Of a DNA stretch of 64,000 nt, positions 60,025 to 64,000 are shown piece by piece. Each line of letters starts with the position of its first letter. Positions within the stretch are counted from its first letter, which is position 1. The notes below the pieces were generated by a model, which saw only the letters and a list, made by a program, of their open reading frames with translations, was not told the origin of the DNA and did no database searches. This DNA is from Anaerolineales bacterium (GTDB lineage: Bacteria > Chloroflexota > Anaerolineae > Anaerolineales > UBA11858): positions 62,001 to 126,000 of the forward strand of contig JANQED010000128.1 in NCBI GenBank assembly GCA_028278545.1. The letters run 5' to 3'. Made by a program: the position numbers and the translations under genes.

Positions 60025-61191
60025 CTAATTTCCCATAATAACCACTGTACCGACTTGCATCAGATCCCCCCAGGCCTGGGCCAAGCCCCGCCTGGGTGAG
60101 CCGGCTACCTGACGTTCCCCTGCTTCACCACGCAGTTGCCAGAAGAGCTCTGCGATCTTCATCAGGCCGGCGGCGGCGATGGGGTTGCCGGTCCCCAACA
60201 ATCCCCCAGATGGACACACAGGCATATCCCCGTCCAGCGCCGCAGTGCCATCGATGTAGAGCTCTACGGCCTTGCCGCGATCTGCCAGTTGAAGGCCTTC
60301 CAGGTGGTGCAGGGCTTTGTAATCGAAGGGGTCATAAGGTTCGGCGATGTGGATTTGTTTGCGAGGCTCAGTAACTCGAGCCATTTCGTACGCCTGTCTT
60401 GCAGCGTACTCCACATAGCGAGGGTAAAGCAGGTCGCGGTTGGTCCAGTAAGCCGTGTCCAGGTTCCATCCAACCCCTTCGATCCAGACTGGCTTATCGG
60501 TGATGCGCTTGGCAATGTGCTCGGCGGCCAAGACGATCGCCACCGCCCCGTCGCTCACCGGGCTGACATCGTAACGCTGCACGGGCCAGGCCAACGTCTC
60601 CGAGTTGAGCACATCTTCGACGGTCATATCAGCATCACCCAACAGGGCACAGGGGTGTTTGGCGGCATTATGTTTGTGCTGCACTGAAACGCGGGCGATA
60701 TCTTCCTTGGAGATGCCGTAAGTGGTCATATAGCGGTTCATCTCCAGGGCGAAGATCCACAGCAGGTTGGGCTTCAGAGGTCGCTCGGTGGTGTGATCGA
60801 AGATCGTCAGGAAGGCGGCCTGGGCGTGGGGGTAGAAACTGGACATTTTCTCTTCGGCCACAACCAGCACAACGTCAAACAAACCGGAGGCGACGTGATA
60901 CCAGCCTTGAATGGGGACGAAGACACCTGTGCCCCCGCCCACGTAGGAACGCATATAGGGCTTTCGCCACGCGCCGGCACCATCACTGAGATATTCTCCG
61001 TTCATGTGGATGCCGTCGAAAGAGTCCGGGGCTGTACCCATGCAGACGCCGTCGATGTCAGCCATGGTCATTTCGCAGGATTCCAACGCCATGTGGCTGG
61101 CCTGCCAGGAAAGCTCCTTGGGGGTTTCTTGGGCGCGGCGGACGAACTTTGTCATGCCCGCGCCTACTACAGCAACTTTTCGCATACTCAT
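60025..61191 (-). CDS. Thiolase-fold protein lacking the catalytic Cys and His (SCP-x/Ltp2-like)
   Basis: The 388-residue protein has the thiolase fold of the lipid-transfer/SCP-x group (VAVVGAGMTKFVRR, ISVQHKHNAAKHP-like ARVSVQHKHNAAKHP, and the C-terminal GGLLGTGNPIAAAGLM). At the nucleophile position the sequence is SYVGGGTGV, so Val84 replaces Cys. The GHP motif reads GNP, so the His is Asn. It therefore cannot act as an ordinary thiolase. Ltp2-type retro-aldolases share such losses and need a DUF35 partner, which is encoded next to it. AAGGAG lies 7 nt before the ATG. Confidence 0.82.
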   Translation of the reverse strand: MSMRKVAVVGAGMTKFVRRAQETPKELSWQASHMALESCEMTMADIDGVCMGTAPDSFDGIHMNGEYLSDGAGAWRKPYMRSYVGGGTGVFVPIQGWYHVASGLFDVVLVVAEEKMSSFYPHAQAAFLTIFDHTTERPLKPNLLWIFALEMNRYMTTYGISKEDIARVSVQHKHNAAKHPCALLGDADMTVEDVLNSETLAWPVQRYDVSPVSDGAVAIVLAAEHIAKRITDKPVWIEGVGWNLDTAYWTNRDLLYPRYVEYAARQAYEMARVTEPRKQIHIAEPYDPFDYKALHHLEGLQLADRGKAVELYIDGTAALDGDMPVCPSGGLLGTGNPIAAAGLMKIAELFWQLRGEAGERQVAGSPRRGLAQAWGDLMQVGTVVIMGN

Positions 61192-61206
61192 TTTGCTTCT
61201 CCTTGT

Positions 61207-61632
61207 TTACCGCGGAGTGCGCGAAGAACGCTGAGATTCGGGAAAATCATTCACCACACGGGTAATACCGTGCTTCAACATCTTCACGTTGAAATTGATC
61301 AGCAGGCCGACGTGCAGCCCTGAAATCTTAAGGTATGAGAGCAATTGTGCTTTGTGGACATCTGTTATCGCTTCAACAGCCTTTATTTCGACAACAACAA
61401 GATCGTCCACGAGCAAGTCGAGACGGTAGCCGCAATCAAGTTGCACGTCTTTATAAACTAACGGCAGGGGTACTTGACGAGCGACCTGCTTGCCCCTTTC
61501 TGCTAATTCGAAAGCTGTACAGGTCTCGTAAGCTGACTCGAGTAAGCCCGGCCCGAGTGAGCGATGCACTTCAATTGCAGCACCGATGATCTCCTCGGTA
61601 ATATGATTCAATTGCTCTGCTTTCCCAATCAT
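61207..61632 (-). CDS. GxxExxY protein inside the thiolase operon
   Basis: The 141-residue protein has the family signature GPGLLESAYE (G-x-x-E-x-x-Y) and a nuclease-like core with LDLLVDDLVVVEIKAV, resembling PD-(D/E)xK folds. The biochemical role of the family is not established. It lies between two thiolase-fold genes on the same strand and is flanked by an imperfect 28-bp inverted repeat, the left arm of which encodes its own C-terminus (ESQRSSRTPR). It is likely an inserted cassette. Confidence 0.85.
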   Translation of the reverse strand: MIGKAEQLNHITEEIIGAAIEVHRSLGPGLLESAYETCTAFELAERGKQVARQVPLPLVYKDVQLDCGYRLDLLVDDLVVVEIKAVEAITDVHKAQLLSYLKISGLHVGLLINFNVKMLKHGITRVVNDFPESQRSSRTPR

Positions 61633-61664
61633 TTTCTCTCTGCGCTCTCGGCGTTCTCAGCGGT
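61209..61664. mobile_element. GxxExxY cassette with imperfect terminal inverted repeats
   Basis: 61209-61236 and the complement of 61637-61664 match at 21 of 28 positions (both begin ACCGC and end in GAGA). The right arm ends on the first base of the upstream thiolase stop codon. The unit contains only the GxxExxY gene. No transposase is present, so mobility is inference. Confidence 0.5.
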
Positions 61665-62815
61665 CAGTTGGACAGGATCGCGACTGCCCCACTGGTGGTC
61701 GGAATGCCGCGCCATGATTGAACCAGCCCGACTTCAACATCTTCGAGTTGACGAACGCCTGCTTCCCCTCTAAGCTGCAGCACAACTTCGAGAGCTCGTG
61801 CCAGCCCGGTGGCTTCGAACAAGTGCCCCCACCCCAGGGAACCACCCGAAACATTGACTGGCAACTCCCCCGCGGGAGTAGTGAAGCCATCGGCGGTCAG
61901 TTCCCCCGCCTCCCCAGGTCTGAAGAAGCCAAGCGCTTCCAATGTTTGGAGTTCCTTGTAAGCGTAAATATCGTCCACTTCGGCGAAATCAATCACTTGC
62001 AAGGGATTGTTGATCCTGGCTTGTCGGTAAGCCATCTGGGCAGCCTGCGTTGTGTATAAAGCTTGACCCCATGGACGACTTTCCAGGGAGGGAGAGTCGT
62101 TGCACCAGCCTACCCCCTCGATCCATATGGGTATATCCGTCAAGTGTTGGGCGGCCTGCTCTGAGGCCAGCACCATAGTGATAGCGCCATCGGCATGATC
62201 TGCGACTTCGCGGCGGCCCAATGGTGTTGAGAGCATTGGGCCGGAGAGCACATCTTCCAGGGCCAAGTCTGCGCCGTAAGCGGCTGAAGGATTTGCCAGG
62301 GCGTTAAAGCGGTTTTTGACCACCACGGCAGCGCACTGCGCGCGGGTAGTGCCGGTCTCGTACAGATAACGGTTCATCTCCATGCCAGCCACGAAATGGG
62401 TGTTGAACCGCAAAGGACGGTTGAGTACCGGGTCCTGAGCATAGGCGGTGACCTCATCTTTCGTCAGCAGGTTCGATGCTTTGCTATGCCCCTCGACGGC
62501 CACAATGTCGAACTGGCCCGTACGCACTAACATATATGCGGTTGCCAAACCGTGCAGCCCGTCACCACAAATGGTCTGCATCGACTTGAGTGCCGCGCCC
62601 AACTGATCAGGCACGTATTCATCGAAGATGCTAACGCCTTCATGGAAGTCTTCCGCCACGGTGACGAAGCTCTCTACATCTCGACGGGGGTTTACACCGG
62701 CATCTGTATACGCCCGTACGGCAGCGTCGTACATCAGTTCCTTATAGGATAATTCGGGTGTTGCGGGCCGGAAACCGGCCCATCCCACTCCTACAATGGC
62801 GACGCGTTCGTTCAT
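61664..62815 (-). CDS. Thiolase-fold acetyl-CoA acetyltransferase-like protein
   Basis: The 383-residue protein of the SCP-x-like thiolase group keeps a Cys at the nucleophile position (TICGDGLHG, Cys83) and His in SLGWGHLFEATGLA. The second active-site Cys of biosynthetic thiolases is not seen near the C-terminus (QSWRGIPTTSGAVAIL). It is the first gene of the operon, with AAAAGGAGG before the ATG. With DUF35 partners it may carry out thiolytic or condensing steps on CoA esters. The pathway cannot be named from this window. Confidence 0.82.
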   Translation of the reverse strand: MNERVAIVGVGWAGFRPATPELSYKELMYDAAVRAYTDAGVNPRRDVESFVTVAEDFHEGVSIFDEYVPDQLGAALKSMQTICGDGLHGLATAYMLVRTGQFDIVAVEGHSKASNLLTKDEVTAYAQDPVLNRPLRFNTHFVAGMEMNRYLYETGTTRAQCAAVVVKNRFNALANPSAAYGADLALEDVLSGPMLSTPLGRREVADHADGAITMVLASEQAAQHLTDIPIWIEGVGWCNDSPSLESRPWGQALYTTQAAQMAYRQARINNPLQVIDFAEVDDIYAYKELQTLEALGFFRPGEAGELTADGFTTPAGELPVNVSGGSLGWGHLFEATGLARALEVVLQLRGEAGVRQLEDVEVGLVQSWRGIPTTSGAVAILSN

Positions 62816-62952
62816 GAATTGCCTCCTTTTAGAAATGGTGGATTGGGGTCTATCGTTGAAATTGTCTAGTTAACGCATACGGAAGGGTACATCTCTTTGA
62901 AGATTGGCTACCCTCTAAAATAGCAAATCGTCAATAACTCTCAAGAAACAAA

Positions 62953-62978
62953 ACGACCCAGCAAATTTGCTGGGTCGT
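62953..62978 (-). terminator. Intrinsic terminator after tatC
   Basis: A perfect 26-bp palindrome, ACGACCCAGCAAA and its complement, is followed on the minus strand by TTTGTTTCTTG. It lies 7 bp after the tatC stop. Confidence 0.8.
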
Positions 62979-62985
62979 GCTAATT

Positions 62986-63885
62986 TCACTCAGGCTCACG
63001 CTCACGTCGGCCCTGAGCGATATAGGCCAGGCCGATGCTCAAGAAGTACAACAAGATCATCGGGGCCATCACCAACCCCATATTGACCGGGTCAATGGTG
63101 GGTGTAATAGCTGCCGAGAGCACGGCGATGATCACGATTGCGATGCGCCATTGTTGGGCCAGGTCTCTGGCGCGGACAATACCCATCCCGGCCATGGCGA
63201 AGATCACCAGTGGAAATTCGAAGGCCACCCCAATCCAAAACATCAACCCGGTCACGAACTTGATATAGGAAGCTGGGCGGACGGCAGTAGGGATGTCCAT
63301 GAAGTCCAGCAGGAAGGGTAAAGCTGTCGGCATCATCACGAAGTAAGCGAAGGCCATCCCTCCAATGAAGAATAGGAATGCGATCGGGATCGTGATCAAA
63401 CCCAGGACGCGGGCACGCACCTTTAAACCTGGTGCGATGAACAGATACAGTTCGAAAGTGATATAGGGCAAGGCCAGGACAAATCCGGAGAGCAAAGCCA
63501 CCCGCATGACCACGCCTAGCGGTTCGGTGACCTCGATGGCCTGGAGCGATTCAATCCCTCCTATCGGTTCTGAGATCCAGTCGAGCAGGTCCCTGACGAA
63601 GAGGGCTGATGAGGCCGTGGTCAAGATAATGAAGAGCAATGCCCGAAAAAGGTGTTTGCGCAGGGCATCCAGGTGTTCCACAACACCCCACCAAAATTCC
63701 TTCGGTTCATCTAGCGCCACAGCTACTGTATCAGTGATCGGTTTGTCGTCGGGTTCGGCGACGAATAGGTTGCCAATATCTTGGAAGACATTCCTGATCC
63801 AGATGAAAACCCGTTTGAAAATCCATAGAATGAAGCGGAAGGGCGCTGAGATGATACGCCAGAGAGTGCGGAAGAAGTTGCCCAT
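62986..63885 (-). CDS. tatC: Twin-arginine translocase subunit TatC with N-terminal extension
   Basis: The 299-residue membrane protein has six helices and forms the receptor for twin-arginine signal peptides. The canonical start motif appears only at ~65 (EFWWGVVEHLDALRKHLFRA), where the usual Glu of HLxELR is Ala. Residues 1-36 form an extra aromatic and basic segment (FRTLWRIISAPFRFILW) and 40-64 an acidic linker. Typical TatC is about 250 residues. The gene begins two codons or so after the upstream stop and ends at a terminator. It exports folded proteins, possibly cofactor enzymes. Confidence 0.9.
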   Translation of the reverse strand: MGNFFRTLWRIISAPFRFILWIFKRVFIWIRNVFQDIGNLFVAEPDDKPITDTVAVALDEPKEFWWGVVEHLDALRKHLFRALLFIILTTASSALFVRDLLDWISEPIGGIESLQAIEVTEPLGVVMRVALLSGFVLALPYITFELYLFIAPGLKVRARVLGLITIPIAFLFFIGGMAFAYFVMMPTALPFLLDFMDIPTAVRPASYIKFVTGLMFWIGVAFEFPLVIFAMAGMGIVRARDLAQQWRIAIVIIAVLSAAITPTIDPVNMGLVMAPMILLYFLSIGLAYIAQGRREREPE

Positions 63886-63888
63886 AGA

Positions 63889-64000
63889 TCAATTGTCGTC
63901 GTTGGTTTGTGGGGTTGTTGTGGTGGTTTCCTCGGTTTCAGCTTCGGGCGGAGATTTTCCTTCCGAGAGGGATGCTCCTTCGGGGGTTTCAGGTTGAGTG
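63889..64000 (-). CDS. C-terminal tail of a gene upstream of tatC (probable TatA/TatB), partial
   Basis: Only the last 36 residues are present, ending at TGA 63891-63889. The tail is low-complexity and acidic, rich in Thr, Pro and Glu (SPPEAETEETTTTTP). TatA and TatB proteins have long hydrophilic tails and usually precede tatC, and the spacing of three bases to tatC supports that. The identity rests on position. Confidence 0.45.
   Translation of the reverse strand, partial: TQPETPEGASLSEGKSPPEAETEETTTTTPQTNDDN

Overview
The window reads as a chromosomal segment of an anaerobic Chloroflexota bacterium, most likely class Anaerolineae. This placement is inferred from gene content, not from a marker tree. 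Supporting signs are lipoproteins and membrane proteins with long Thr-Pro linkers, a cytosolic zinc ribbon joined to extracellular LysM domains, tungsten/molybdenum enzymes (aldehyde:ferredoxin oxidoreductase, formate dehydrogenase), thiolase/DUF35 gene pairs, a type 2 IPP isomerase beside a polyprenyl synthase, and a Halothermothrix-type sucrose-phosphate synthase. No rRNA, tRNA, CRISPR array, transposase or prophage was recognised.

1-11.9 kb holds housekeeping genes. It opens with the end of a 2-oxoacid dehydrogenase E1 beta gene, followed by a very unusual E2-like protein: lipoyl domain, E3-binding-like segment, then a NeuD/PglD sugar acyltransferase. Next come rpsO, pnp, trxB, an mdh-gltA pair, a LysM membrane protein, a fni-polyprenyl synthase operon, and acpP divergent from it.

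12.2-22.5 kb is a surface-glycan operon headed by a NusG paralogue. It carries the steps of a legionaminic/sialic-type nonulosonic acid pathway: a PtmE-like nucleotidyltransferase with CBS domains, a LegB-like dehydratase, a NeuD acetyltransferase, a NeuC hydrolysing epimerase, NeuB synthase and NeuA CMP-transferase. An ATP-grasp enzyme, a HAD phosphatase, a PIG-L deacetylase and a probable GT-B transferase accompany them. The expected aminotransferase is absent.

22.5-38 kb holds an S41 lipoprotein peptidase and then a long minus-strand carbohydrate region: LacI regulator with its own operator, PfkB kinase, two ABC permeases, a small membrane protein, aldo/keto reductase, GH13 glucosidase, a beta-phosphoglucomutase-GH65 phosphorylase fusion, a P-loop kinase and sucrose-phosphate synthase. 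Together these fit uptake, phosphorolysis and synthesis of alpha-glucosides. The solute-binding protein is missing.

38-47.3 kb contains a metallophosphoesterase, two 579-residue paralogues that join a ParB-like domain to two universal-stress domains, two polytopic membrane proteins, a GT2 transferase and a GNAT acetyltransferase.

47.3-64 kb contains aldehyde:ferredoxin oxidoreductase, the NAD(P)H-hydrate repair enzyme, a YtxG/YtxH-like pair, formate dehydrogenase, an Mth938-domain protein, a glycoside-hydrolase-like lipoprotein, cysteine synthase, a thiolase/DUF35 operon interrupted by a GxxExxY cassette with imperfect terminal inverted repeats, and tatC preceded by the tail of a probable tatA/tatB gene.

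The most promising candidates for undescribed biology are the lipoyl-NeuD fusion, the ParB-like/Usp proteins, the Cys-less thiolase with DUF35 partners, and the nonulosonic acid tailoring genes.
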